Below are positions 23,008-29,982 of a stretch of 49,219 bases of DNA, one piece after another. Each line of letters opens with the position of its first letter. The first letter of the stretch is position 1. Origin of the DNA: Candidatus Eiseniibacteriota bacterium (lineage in GTDB: Bacteria; Eisenbacteria; RBG-16-71-46); assembly GCA_016178725.1 (NCBI GenBank), contig JACOSV010000019.1, forward strand, positions 1 to 49,219, in the 5' to 3' direction. Below the pieces are notes generated by a model. It did no database searches, was not told where the DNA came from, and saw nothing but the letters and a program-made list of their open reading frames with translations. A program made the translations under genes and the position numbers.

Positions 23008-23667
23008 TCACACGCCGCGCCGCGCGCCCCAGAGCCAGACGTGGAGGCGCGGGCTCATGCGCCAGCCGTGCGCGCGGCACAGCGCCGCCACGGTCGCCGC
23101 GTGCGCGCGCACGCGTTCGTCGCTCACGCCCTCGGGCATCAGCATCACGCGCGCGGCGGGCAGTCGGTGCGCCGCGATCAGCCGCACCGCGTCGGCGTCG
23201 TCCGGAGCGTCGCCGACCACGAGCTTGAACGTGGCGTTGGGCTCGGCGATCCACGCCGGCGCCGCGCGCCACGTCTCCTCCCAGCGCCGCGTCGCCGACG
23301 GCAGCTTGGGCGAGACATTGTAGAACAGGCGCGGGTGCGAGAGCGGCGGCGGCGCGATGCCGCTGGTCTCGACCTCGACGCGCGCCCAGTGGTCGAGTGA
23401 GCGCTCGAGCAGATCGCGGAGTCCGCCGCTCTCGAGCGGCTCGCCGCCGGTCACGACGAGCAGCGGCGCCGCGCCGAGCGCGAGCGCTTCGGCGATCCAC
23501 GCGGCGGGGCCGCCGTCGCGGCCGCCGTCCTCGGGCCACGCGTAGCGCGTGTCGCACCAGTCGCAGCCGACGGTGCAGCCCTGGAGCCGGATGAAATGCG
23601 CCGGGGTTCCGGCCGACGGACCCTCGCCCTGGAGCGAGAGGAAGACCTCGGAGATGTGATCGGGCAT
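23008..23667 (-). CDS. queE: 7-carboxy-7-deazaguanine synthase (radical SAM)
   Basis: 219 residues. It rearranges 6-carboxytetrahydropterin to 7-carboxy-7-deazaguanine with a [4Fe-4S] cluster and SAM. The N-terminus EVFLSLQGEGPSAGTPAHFIRLQGC and the cluster ligands C31-x3-C35-x2-C38 (CTVGCDWC) are typical. VTGGEPL is the SAM-binding GGEP motif, and YNVSPKLPSA matches the QueE substrate loop. It is the first enzyme gene of the queECD run; queF and tgt are not in the window. Confidence 0.96.
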   Translation of the reverse strand: MPDHISEVFLSLQGEGPSAGTPAHFIRLQGCTVGCDWCDTRYAWPEDGGRDGGPAAWIAEALALGAAPLLVVTGGEPLESGGLRDLLERSLDHWARVEVETSGIAPPPLSHPRLFYNVSPKLPSATRRWEETWRAAPAWIAEPNATFKLVVGDAPDDADAVRLIAAHRLPAARVMLMPEGVSDERVRAHAATVAALCRAHGWRMSPRLHVWLWGARRGV

Positions 23668-23680
23668 TCGCGCACTCGGC

Positions 23681-23713
23681 GTCGCGGCGCGGCGGGTGTC
23701 CGCGCGCCGCGAC
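23681..23713 (-). promoter_or_regulatory. 11-bp hairpin in the queE leader
   Basis: The arms gtcgcggcgcg (23681-23691) and cgcgccgcgac (23703-23713) pair perfectly around an 11-base loop, between the zinc-ribbon gene and queE. There is no U-tract on the minus strand. It does not show the short pseudoknot pattern of a preQ1 riboswitch, so its role is open. Confidence 0.35.
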
Positions 23714-23721
23714 CTAAGGCC

Positions 23722-23904
23722 TCAATGACCGCCGTCGCGCGCGAGGTCGAACGACTTGCCGCAGTTGAAGCACTTCCAGTGGAAGACGGCCTCCCCCGCC
23801 GGCCAGCGGACGTAGTCGTTGCGCCCGCAGCCCGGGCAGGAGATGCGGACAGGCGCGCTCGCGGAGGGCGTGACGGGGGCGGGGCGTTCAGTCTCGTGGG
23901 TCAT
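23722..23904 (-). CDS. Small zinc-ribbon protein
   Basis: 60 residues with two CxxC knuckles: CPGCGRNDYVRW (about residues 23-34) and WKCFNCGKSFDL (about 44-55). The spacing gives a compact zinc ribbon, as in small rubrerythrin-like or transcription-associated proteins. The N-terminal 20 residues are Pro/Ala-rich and unstructured. The start ATG at 23904 has only a weak upstream purine stretch. It lies 54 bases before queE on the same strand and may be co-transcribed. Its function is unknown. Confidence 0.65.
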   Translation of the reverse strand: MTHETERPAPVTPSASAPVRISCPGCGRNDYVRWPAGEAVFHWKCFNCGKSFDLARDGGH

Positions 23905-23941
23905 GGGATGGGGCGGACTTGGTCCGGCGCCGGGCAGTCTA

Positions 23942-24319
23942 TCAATCCGGGGCGCGTGGCGACAGTTCGCCCGCGAGCAGCGCGGCGAGGCGCGCGGTGA
24001 ACGCCGAGCGCGGCAGGATGGAATCCACGCCGGCCTCGCGCGCCGCCTCGCGCAGCGCGCCGTCCACGTGCGGATAGAATCCGACGACCGGCGTGCGCCG
24101 CGCGTCGGGATCCGCCTTCAGCGCGCGCACGGCGTCGAGCACCGCCCTCCCGGCCGACAGGTCCACGATGACGAGATCGGGCGCGGCCGCGCGGATCTCG
24201 GCGAGCGCGTCCGCCGGCGCCGGCTGCCGCAACTCCGCGCCGAGTTGGGCCGCCGTCGCGGCGATGCGTGCGGCGAAGAAGAGGTCGGGAACGACGGCGA
24301 CGATCCGGCGCATGGTCAT
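23942..24319 (-). CDS. Degenerate response-regulator receiver-like protein
   Basis: About 125 residues from the ATG at 24319 (24313 is an alternative). It has an alternating beta/alpha pattern like a CheY receiver: RRIVAVVPDLFFAARI, LVIVDL with the Asp in the phosphoacceptor position, and VVGFYPHVDGALREAAREAG followed by VDSILPRSAF. Canonical features are missing: only one acidic residue follows beta-1, and the beta-5 Lys-Pro is replaced by PRS. Similar stand-alone proteins occur in other phyla with the conserved tail 'G.d.vl.RS.F...L'. It may be a phosphorylation-independent signalling protein. No kinase gene adjoins it. Confidence 0.6.
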   Translation of the reverse strand: MTMRRIVAVVPDLFFAARIAATAAQLGAELRQPAPADALAEIRAAAPDLVIVDLSAGRAVLDAVRALKADPDARRTPVVGFYPHVDGALREAAREAGVDSILPRSAFTARLAALLAGELSPRAPD

Positions 24320-24341
24320 GCGATGGGACCGAAGGAGGTGC

Positions 24342-24565
24342 TTGACACCCCCAGGGACCGGCACGAGACTTCGGGTTGAAGGCGTGATCGCTCCGGGGAA
24401 CTCGGTTGCGGCACTACCGGGCGGGGATAGGGACAGTGGCTCGGCTCCCCCGACCGGCGAACTCGGCCGCGACGAACCGCGGCGCCGCCTTCACCGAGGC
24501 GCGCTGAAGTCACGGTGCGCGTCTCCCGATCGCGACGGCGGGTGCGTTGCCCGCCGTCGCTTTTT
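24342..24565 (+). ncRNA. Candidate small RNA (promoter-like start, intrinsic terminator)
   Basis: No plus-strand gene exists for about 10 kb upstream, yet a textbook plus-strand terminator ends at 24565. A consensus TTGACA (24342-24347) with a weak -10 GAGACT (24365-24370, 17-base spacing) could start an RNA near 24377 of about 190 bases. The interval lacks a convincing short ORF and contains several self-complementary segments. I do not recognise it as 6S, SRP, tmRNA, RNase P or a known riboswitch. Confidence 0.4.
24532..24565 (+). terminator. Rho-independent terminator with U-tract, plus strand
   Basis: A perfect 11-bp stem, gcgacggcggg (24532-24542) with cccgccgtcgc (24550-24560), has a 7-base loop and is followed immediately by TTTTT (24561-24565). 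On the minus strand no T-run follows, so its natural orientation is plus. Confidence 0.85.
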
Positions 24566-24585
24566 CGTGCCCGCCGCAAACGCAA

Positions 24586-24617
24586 CGCCCGGCGCTCCTC
24601 CCAAGGAACGCCGGGCG
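24586..24617 (-). terminator. Terminator after the secreted paralogue pair
   Basis: A 9-bp stem, cgcccggcg (24586-24594) with cgccgggcg (24609-24617), has a 14-base loop. Read on the minus strand it follows the stop at 24638 by about 20 bases and precedes TTGCGTTTGC. Confidence 0.65.
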
Positions 24618-24637
24618 CGCATGATCGTCGCAAATGC

Positions 24638-25453
24638 CTAGCGGTAGAGCTCCTTGATCGCTCCCCACGTGGAGTGCTTGTTGCCGGTCGGCGACGCGGG
24701 CAGCCACTGCCCGTCGGCGTGCGCCGTGTAGCCGCTCGGCGTGCAGCCGGTCGGATACTTGAGGCACCAGTTGCCCTGCAGCGGCAGACCGCCGCCGTAG
24801 TTCCAGCTCTGGAGCACGGTGTTGTAGAGCGTGCCGCCCGTGAACGAATAGGTGGTCGTGAACGTGCCGCTCCACGTCGTGCTGCTGCGCACCGACGAGG
24901 TGATGAGCCCGTTGAGCGGGCCCTCGAGGATCAGCGTCCCGTTCTGGAAGTTCGCGGGCACCGTCGCGTTCGGCGGCCCCGGCGGCATCGAGCCGTCGCG
25001 CGGCGCGTCGGCCGGCTGGTTCTTGTAGATGTAGAAGTGGCCGCCCGAGTAATTCGTCGCCCAGCGCGTGCCGGTGCTGCCGAGCGGCGTCTCGCTCGTG
25101 GCGGGACTGCCCGGCGCGCCGGAGAGCGGACCGCTCGCGGTGAGACTGGTCCAGACGAAGCTGTACTCGACGCGCTGGCTCGGATCCGGGTTGGTGAGAT
25201 CCGGCACGAGCCCGTTGAGCGGCGAGCAGAACAGCGTGCAGAGCCCGACCACCGTGAGCTGGCTGCCGAGATTCGAGCGCCACGCCTGGAATCCATCCGG
25301 CTGCACCGCCGAGAGGAACGCATCGCTCTCGTACGAGAAGCAGTCGGCATCGAACTTGATCAGAATGTTGGTGCACTGCGCGAACGCCGAGGGCGTGAAC
25401 GCTCCGAGAGCCATCATCGCCAGCAGCGCCGCCACCCCGATCTTCCTCTTCAT
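24638..25453 (-). CDS. Secreted protein, paralogue of the 25510 protein, with C-terminal TWGxIKxLYR tag
   Basis: 271 residues with a signal peptide (MKRKIGVAALLAMMALGAFTPSAFAQ). The mature part is a Ser/Thr/Gly-rich, beta-type domain of unknown function with Cys residues that could pair. The segment PPNATVPANFQNGTLILEG matches PPNATSPSTFSNGTLAISG in the neighbouring protein, so the two arose by duplication. It ends STWGAIKELYR, the tail shared with the proteins at 4259 and 25510. It is the second gene of a two-gene unit, 56 bases after the other paralogue, and is followed by a terminator. It is probably exported and attached or sorted through the C-terminal tag. Confidence 0.82.
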   Translation of the reverse strand: MKRKIGVAALLAMMALGAFTPSAFAQCTNILIKFDADCFSYESDAFLSAVQPDGFQAWRSNLGSQLTVVGLCTLFCSPLNGLVPDLTNPDPSQRVEYSFVWTSLTASGPLSGAPGSPATSETPLGSTGTRWATNYSGGHFYIYKNQPADAPRDGSMPPGPPNATVPANFQNGTLILEGPLNGLITSSVRSSTTWSGTFTTTYSFTGGTLYNTVLQSWNYGGGLPLQGNWCLKYPTGCTPSGYTAHADGQWLPASPTGNKHSTWGAIKELYR

Positions 25454-25509
25454 TTCAGGCCTCCCTGATGCAGGTCACGGTGTCGACCGTGATCGGAGTC
25501 GGTGGATTG

Positions 25510-26217
25510 CTAGCGGTACAGCTTCTTGAGCGCGCCCCAGGTCTTTCCGGTCGTCGCCGTCACCGGATGACGGCACTCGCCGGAAAGAATGTGATCGTAG
25601 CCCGCGGGAGCGCAGGGACCGGACGGCGTGTTGAACAGACCCGACATGAACCAGCCCGACCAGGATCCCGGCGGGACGTAGACCGCGTCCACTCCGCCCG
25701 TGATCGTCATGTCCGCGCCGAAGGCGCCCTGGTTCGAGTTGTAATCGTAATAAAGCGTCGCGTTCGCCAGGCTGCCGCTGATCGCGAGCGTGCCGTTCGA
25801 GAACGTGCTCGGCGACGTCGCGTTGGGCGGATTGTTGCCGTAGCGCGGACAGTTCGGCGGATTCGGCGGGTTCGTCGCGTCGAAGCTCGGATCCTCGTAG
25901 TACTCGACCGAGCCGCCGTTGGCGAACGTGACGAACAGGAAGTTGCCCGAGAAGCTGTACGAGTTCACCACCAGCCCGTGCTGGTAGAAGGTGTACTCGT
26001 TCGCGCCCGGATCCACGTACGGCTGCAGCCACGTCGGATTGAAGTACGTGACGAATCCGACCGCCTGGTAGCTGTCGCCGATCGCGAGGTACGTGCCGCC
26101 CGCCGGGGTCTTGAAATCGTACCCCGTGAATCCGAGCAGCGCTTCGTCCGCGGCGAGCGCGGGAACTGCGAAAGCGAGAAGAGCGGTGAAGAGGAGTAGC
26201 GAAACCTTACGCTTCAT
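25510..26217 (-). CDS. Secreted protein, paralogue of the 24638 protein, with C-terminal TWGxLKxLYR tag
   Basis: 235 residues; signal peptide MKRKVSLLLFTALLAFAVPALA. The mature domain is rich in aromatic and Gly/Asn residues with predicted beta-strands (YSFSGNFLFVTFANGGSVEYYEDP). The NGTLAISGSLANATLYYDYN region parallels the 24638 protein. It ends KTWGALKKLYR. A strong Shine-Dalgarno (GAGGAGGTGACCC) precedes the ATG, and a promoter lies about 180 bases upstream. No catalytic motif is visible, so a structural or surface role is the best guess. Confidence 0.82.
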   Translation of the reverse strand: MKRKVSLLLFTALLAFAVPALAADEALLGFTGYDFKTPAGGTYLAIGDSYQAVGFVTYFNPTWLQPYVDPGANEYTFYQHGLVVNSYSFSGNFLFVTFANGGSVEYYEDPSFDATNPPNPPNCPRYGNNPPNATSPSTFSNGTLAISGSLANATLYYDYNSNQGAFGADMTITGGVDAVYVPPGSWSGWFMSGLFNTPSGPCAPAGYDHILSGECRHPVTATTGKTWGALKKLYR

Positions 26218-26400
26218 GGGTCACCTCCTCGAGATGCTGACGTCGAGCGAGTCGAAAGGCAGAGGCGTGGGTGCGGCGCCGGAAGTGCCGAGAACCACCT
26301 TGTCTGAATGCGTCCGTGCAGCCGATCGACGAGCGCGACAAATGCGAGAGACCCCGCGGGGGGTCGGGGGAAGTACGGGAGGACGTGTACGAGCGCCGTC

Positions 26401-26428
26401 AGTATAGGGAGCATGACGCGGACTTCAA
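26401..26428 (-). promoter_or_regulatory. Promoter of the secreted paralogue pair
   Basis: On the minus strand, TTGAAG (26428-26423), a 16-base spacer and TATACT (26406-26401, five of six) precede the 26217 start with a leader of about 175 bases. Confidence 0.5.
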
Positions 26429-26651
26429 GATTCTTCTTGGTCTGTCCGTCCGCTTTTCCTCAAGGGCCGCATTAGTTTAGTGCCAACAACCGTCGCGTGG
26501 GGGCAGCACGCCGACGCGGACGGGCCGGTCCGCAGCCGCTGCGGAAGTCCGCGATCCGTGCGCGCGCTCGCCTCCCTTCCCGCCCCCGGCGATCGCGCGC
26601 CACACCGCGCCGGCCGCGGGTTTTCGGCGCGGCCCGCCGCGCGTCGCCTCG

Positions 26652-26667
26652 TGGCACGTGGGTTGCC
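26652..26667 (+). promoter_or_regulatory. Sigma-54 (-24/-12) promoter upstream of the HlyD/M50 operon
   Basis: TGGCACGTGGGTTGCC matches the RpoN consensus TGGCACG-N4-TTGC exactly in its conserved bases, with GG (26653-26654) and GC (26665-26666) separated by ten bases as required. It faces the adaptor operon at 27033, with a start near 26677 and a leader of about 355 bases. A sigma-54 activator gene flanks the other end of this gene group at 32643. Confidence 0.7.
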
Positions 26668-26928
26668 CTGTCGGGAGTTCACCGCGCGCCACCTCCGGGT
26701 GAGCGGCGGGTCCTCGAATCCGCGGCCGCTTCCGTGAGAATCAGGGGGCTGCGCCGAAAGGCCAGAAGGCAGGGAAGTCGGTCGCGGATTCGAGGGCCCG
26801 CACGCGGAGAGCCCGGGCGCCGGCCACCGTTCCAGCGAGCGGTCGGCGCGCCGGGCGCCGTCGCCCGAGGGGGCGCCCGCCCGTAGCGCGCCCGACGCCG
26901 ATCGCGACTCCGCGTGCGGCGCTTCCTG

Positions 26929-26958
26929 TTGACGCGCCTTCCCGGCCGGGCAGATAGT
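26929..26958 (+). promoter_or_regulatory. Sigma-70-like promoter of the HlyD/M50 operon
   Basis: TTGACG (26929-26934), an 18-base spacer and GATAGT (26953-26958) resemble the promoter at 10171. Transcription would begin near 26965, 68 bases before the adaptor ORF. Confidence 0.45.
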
Positions 26959-27032
26959 CGTTACCCGTCCGTCGCTCGAGATTCCCCCCGTAGCCGCGGA
27001 CTTGGCCGCACACCAGGCGCGCGCCGCGCGCG

Positions 27033-27911
27033 ATGGGGGTTGCTCCCGTGTCCGTCCGGTCGATTGGGCTGATCCCGGCGTCCGCCGCGTGCGCGCTCGC
27101 GCTCGCCCTCGCCGGTTGCTCGGCCGGCGATCGGCCCGCGGGCGGCTCCGGGGCGGGCGCCGCGGCCGCCGATCCCGCCCCGCGGCTCGAGGCGGCGCGG
27201 CCCGATTCGCTCACCCGTGTTCCGGCCGCGGAGCCCGACGCCGATCCGGTGTTCGAGACCGCGCTCGCGCCGCTCCACGATGTCGAGATCTTCGCCCGGC
27301 TCGATGGCGAGGTCGTGGCGCTGGACGTCGAGGAGGGACGCCGCGTCAAGGCCGGCGACCGGCTGGCGCAGATCGACGACCGCGAACGCCGCGCCACGCT
27401 TTCGGAGCGCGAAGCCGAGGTCGCCCGCGCCGAATCCAACTGGCAGCGCGCCGAGCGGCTGCACGATCAGAAGGCGATCTCCGACGAGCAGTGGGCCGCC
27501 GCGCGCGCCGACCGACAGATCGCGCTCGCCCAGCGCGACCGCGCGCGCATCGACTGGGAGCGCTGCACGGTGCGTGCGCCGATCGCCGGCATGGTCGAGC
27601 AGCGCCGCGTGCAGACCGGCCAGACCGTGAGGCAGGGCGACCTGCTGTTCCGGGTCGGCGATCCCGACACGCTGCGCGCCGAGCTGCTGCTGCCCGAAGC
27701 GCGTCTCGGCACCGTGCGCGCGGGCCGGCGCGTCCTCGTCACGCCGACTGCGGGCGGTCCGCCGCGCATCGCGCGCGTCACGCGGGTCAATCCGCTGGTC
27801 GATCCCGCGAGCGGGACGTTCCGCGTGGTCATCGATCTCGACAACCGCGGCGCGCGGCTGCCGGGCGGCGTGTCCGCGCGGGTCTCGTTCGACTCGCTCG
27901 CGGCGCGATAG
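27033..27911 (+). CDS. HlyD/AcrA-type membrane-fusion lipoprotein
   Basis: 292 residues (a GTG at 27048 is an alternative start). The signal peptide ends in the lipobox LAGC, so the protein is a lipoprotein facing the periplasm. It has a barrel-sandwich/lipoyl-like domain split by an alpha-hairpin: VEIFARLDGEVVALDVEEGRRVKAGDRLAQIDD, then a helical hairpin (REAEVARAESNWQRAERL ... RDRARIDWERC), then TVRAPIAGMVEQRRVQTGQTVRQGDLLFRVGD, and a beta-barrel end. The hairpin is short. No RND or ABC inner-membrane pump gene follows; instead the next two genes each carry their own HlyD-like domain. It is the first gene of a probable three-gene operon with a 2-base gap to the next. Confidence 0.9.
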   Translation: MGVAPVSVRSIGLIPASAACALALALAGCSAGDRPAGGSGAGAAAADPAPRLEAARPDSLTRVPAAEPDADPVFETALAPLHDVEIFARLDGEVVALDVEEGRRVKAGDRLAQIDDRERRATLSEREAEVARAESNWQRAERLHDQKAISDEQWAAARADRQIALAQRDRARIDWERCTVRAPIAGMVEQRRVQTGQTVRQGDLLFRVGDPDTLRAELLLPEARLGTVRAGRRVLVTPTAGGPPRIARVTRVNPLVDPASGTFRVVIDLDNRGARLPGGVSARVSFDSLAAR

Positions 27912-27913
27912 CC

Positions 27914-29980
27914 ATGCGGGTGCGCGAGCACCTCCGTCTCCGCTCGGACCTCACCTGGCGCCGGTTCGTCACCGAGGGCCAGGAGGCCTACATCTTCAAG
28001 GACGAGATCACGCAGGACTACGTCAAGCTCGACGTGATCAGCGGGACGCTCGCGCTCAAGCTCGACGGCCGCACGTCGCCCGAGGACCTGCTCGCCTTCG
28101 CGCGCGAGACGTGGCCGAGCCTCGACTTCGATGCCGACTACATCGCCGACGTGATCGCCGATCTCCGCCGCTTCAAGTTCCTCGAAGATCCGTTCGAGCG
28201 GAACGCGCTGCTGCAGGCGCGGGCGAAGGAGGAGCGCGCGCAGATCAACGCCGCGACCTTCCGCAACATCTTCTCGATCCCGCTCGGCACGGTGAACCCG
28301 GACCGCTTCCTCTCCCGCACGTATCCCTACCTCGCGTGGTTCTTCTCGCCGTTCTTCGTCTGGCTCGGCGTCGCGCTGTTCACGCTCTCGGGCTACGTGG
28401 TGTGGGTCAACCGCGACCACGTCGCCGGGCCGACGCAGGCGCTGTTCACGGGCAGCGGCTTCGAGCTGTTCGGCGCGTTCCTCGTCTGGATCACGATCAT
28501 CGTCATCGTCGTCATCCACGAGCTCGGCCACGGCTACGCCGTGAAGCACTTCGGCGGCAAGGTGGACCGTCTCGGATTCCTGTTCATGTTCGGGCTGCCG
28601 TGCATGTTCTGCAACACGAGCGACTCGCACCTCTTCCCGAACTGGCGGCACCGCGTCTGCGTCGCGCTCGCCGGCACGTACACCGAGCTCTACGTCGCGT
28701 CGTTCGCGACGCTCGTGTGGTGGGTCACGCCCTCGGAGCTCGTGATCAATCAGCTCGCCTACAACATCATGCTGTTCGCGAGCGTCGGCGGGATCCTGTT
28801 CAACTACAACCCGCTGATCAAGATGGACGGCTACTTCGTGCTCGCCGACGTTCTCGACACGCCGAATCTCCAGGAGGACGCCTACGGGTACTTCGGCTAC
28901 CTGTGCAAGCGCTACCTCGCCGGCATGCGCGACGAGCCGTGTCCGGTCGAGGGCCGCCGCCGCAAGCGCGTGCTGCTCGTCTACGCGATCGCGTCGATCG
29001 CCTACTCGGCGATCTTCGCGTTCATCGTGTTCGGCGTGTTCCGCGCGCGGCTGATCGCGATGTTCGCCTTCGCCGGGGCGCTCGCCGCCGTCGCGCTCCT
29101 CGTGCTCGTGATCCAGCCGCTCTCGCGCCCGCTGGTCCAGACCGCCGAGGCGTGGGTGCTCGACCACCGCGGCTGGATCCGCCGCCATCAGCTGCCGATC
29201 GTCGCCGGCGTCACGCTGCTGCTGGGCGCTTTCCTGCTCGTCCCGGTGCCGGGCCGGCGCGCGTTCGACGTCGCGGTCGAGCCGGTGCGCGCCGCGGCGC
29301 TCGTCGCGCCCGAGGATCTGACGGTCACGCGCGCCGCCTGGAGCGCGGGCGAGCCGGTCCAGGACCGGGCGCTGCTCGCCGTGCTCGACGCCGATGCCGA
29401 CGCCGCCGAGCAGCGCCTCGCCGCGGCGGACGCGGGCGCGTACCGGATCGGCGGCGCCGAGGCGCGGCACGCCGGCGACGCGCTCGGCGCGGTGACCGCG
29501 CGGGCCGAGGCGTCCGGCGCCGAGGAGAGGAGCCGGCTGCTCGAGCGCCGCGTACGTCGCGCCGAGCTGCGCGCACCGTTCGCGGGTCGCATGCTGACAC
29601 CGGCGCCGCTCGGGCGCGAGGGCGACCAGGTCAAGGCCGGCGACACGCTGTGCACGGTCGGCGACTTCTCGGCCGTGCGCGCCACCGCGCGGCTGTGGGA
29701 GTTCGATCTCGAGGACGTGTCGGTCGGCGCGCCGGTCGCCGTGCGGCTGCGCGCGCGGCCCGGCACGCTGCTGCGCGGACGCGTGAGCGCGATCGAGCCC
29801 GCCGCCGAGACGGGCGGCGGCCGGCGCGTCTATCAGGTGCGCATCGCGCTCGCCGGTCCCGCGGCCGACACCCGCGCCGGGCTCACCGGCCGCGCGTGGA
29901 TCACGACGCCGATGCGCGCGCCCGCCGCCCACTTCGCCCGCATGCTCGCACGCTTCGTGCGGCTCGATCTCTGGTTGTGA
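27914..29980 (+). CDS. PqqD-like / M50 site-2-protease-like / HlyD fusion membrane protein
   Basis: 688 residues from the ATG at 27914. The N-terminal 90 residues (FKDEITQDYVKLDVISGTLALKLDGRTSPEDLLAF) resemble PqqD/RiPP-recognition-like domains. A polytopic M50 zinc-metalloprotease core follows, with HELGH (H202, E203, H206) in a TM helix and the distal ligand motif NYNPLIKMDGYFVLAD (D305). After several more TM helices (to about residue 445) comes a periplasmic HlyD-like part (VPVPGRRAFDVAVEPVRAAALVAPEDLTV ... RAPFAGRMLTPAP ... GDTLCTVGDF). The metal ligands look intact, so proteolysis is possible. Comparable M50-HlyD proteins occur near peptide-modification or export genes in other phyla. 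The neighbours suggest a role in processing or exporting a small peptide. Confidence 0.88.
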   Translation: MRVREHLRLRSDLTWRRFVTEGQEAYIFKDEITQDYVKLDVISGTLALKLDGRTSPEDLLAFARETWPSLDFDADYIADVIADLRRFKFLEDPFERNALLQARAKEERAQINAATFRNIFSIPLGTVNPDRFLSRTYPYLAWFFSPFFVWLGVALFTLSGYVVWVNRDHVAGPTQALFTGSGFELFGAFLVWITIIVIVVIHELGHGYAVKHFGGKVDRLGFLFMFGLPCMFCNTSDSHLFPNWRHRVCVALAGTYTELYVASFATLVWWVTPSELVINQLAYNIMLFASVGGILFNYNPLIKMDGYFVLADVLDTPNLQEDAYGYFGYLCKRYLAGMRDEPCPVEGRRRKRVLLVYAIASIAYSAIFAFIVFGVFRARLIAMFAFAGALAAVALLVLVIQPLSRPLVQTAEAWVLDHRGWIRRHQLPIVAGVTLLLGAFLLVPVPGRRAFDVAVEPVRAAALVAPEDLTVTRAAWSAGEPVQDRALLAVLDADADAAEQRLAAADAGAYRIGGAEARHAGDALGAVTARAEASGAEERSRLLERRVRRAELRAPFAGRMLTPAPLGREGDQVKAGDTLCTVGDFSAVRATARLWEFDLEDVSVGAPVAVRLRARPGTLLRGRVSAIEPAAETGGGRRVYQVRIALAGPAADTRAGLTGRAWITTPMRAPAAHFARMLARFVRLDLWL

Positions 29981-29982
29981 GC

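Larger units (their letters stand above)
26218..27032. other. 815-bp intergenic regulatory region
   Basis: No convincing coding sequence was found. It contains the minus-strand promoter for the secreted paralogues (26401-26428), a hairpin with arms gcggac and gtccgc near 26418-26453 followed by TTTT, and a sigma-54-type promoter (26652-26667). It also holds a long-range inverted repeat (26716-26727 with 26780-26791, 12 bp with one G-U pair) and a sigma-70-like promoter (26929-26958) for the HlyD operon. Confidence 0.6.

Noticed and set aside
23668-23721. preQ1 riboswitch in front of queE
   Set aside because: The leader has a plain 11-bp hairpin, without the small hairpin plus A-rich tail of the known preQ1 class I aptamer.
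26480-26737. Small plus-strand ORF in the large intergenic region
   Set aside because: Arg/Pro/Ala-rich, no ribosome site, and it spans the sigma-54 promoter; it looks like chance coding.
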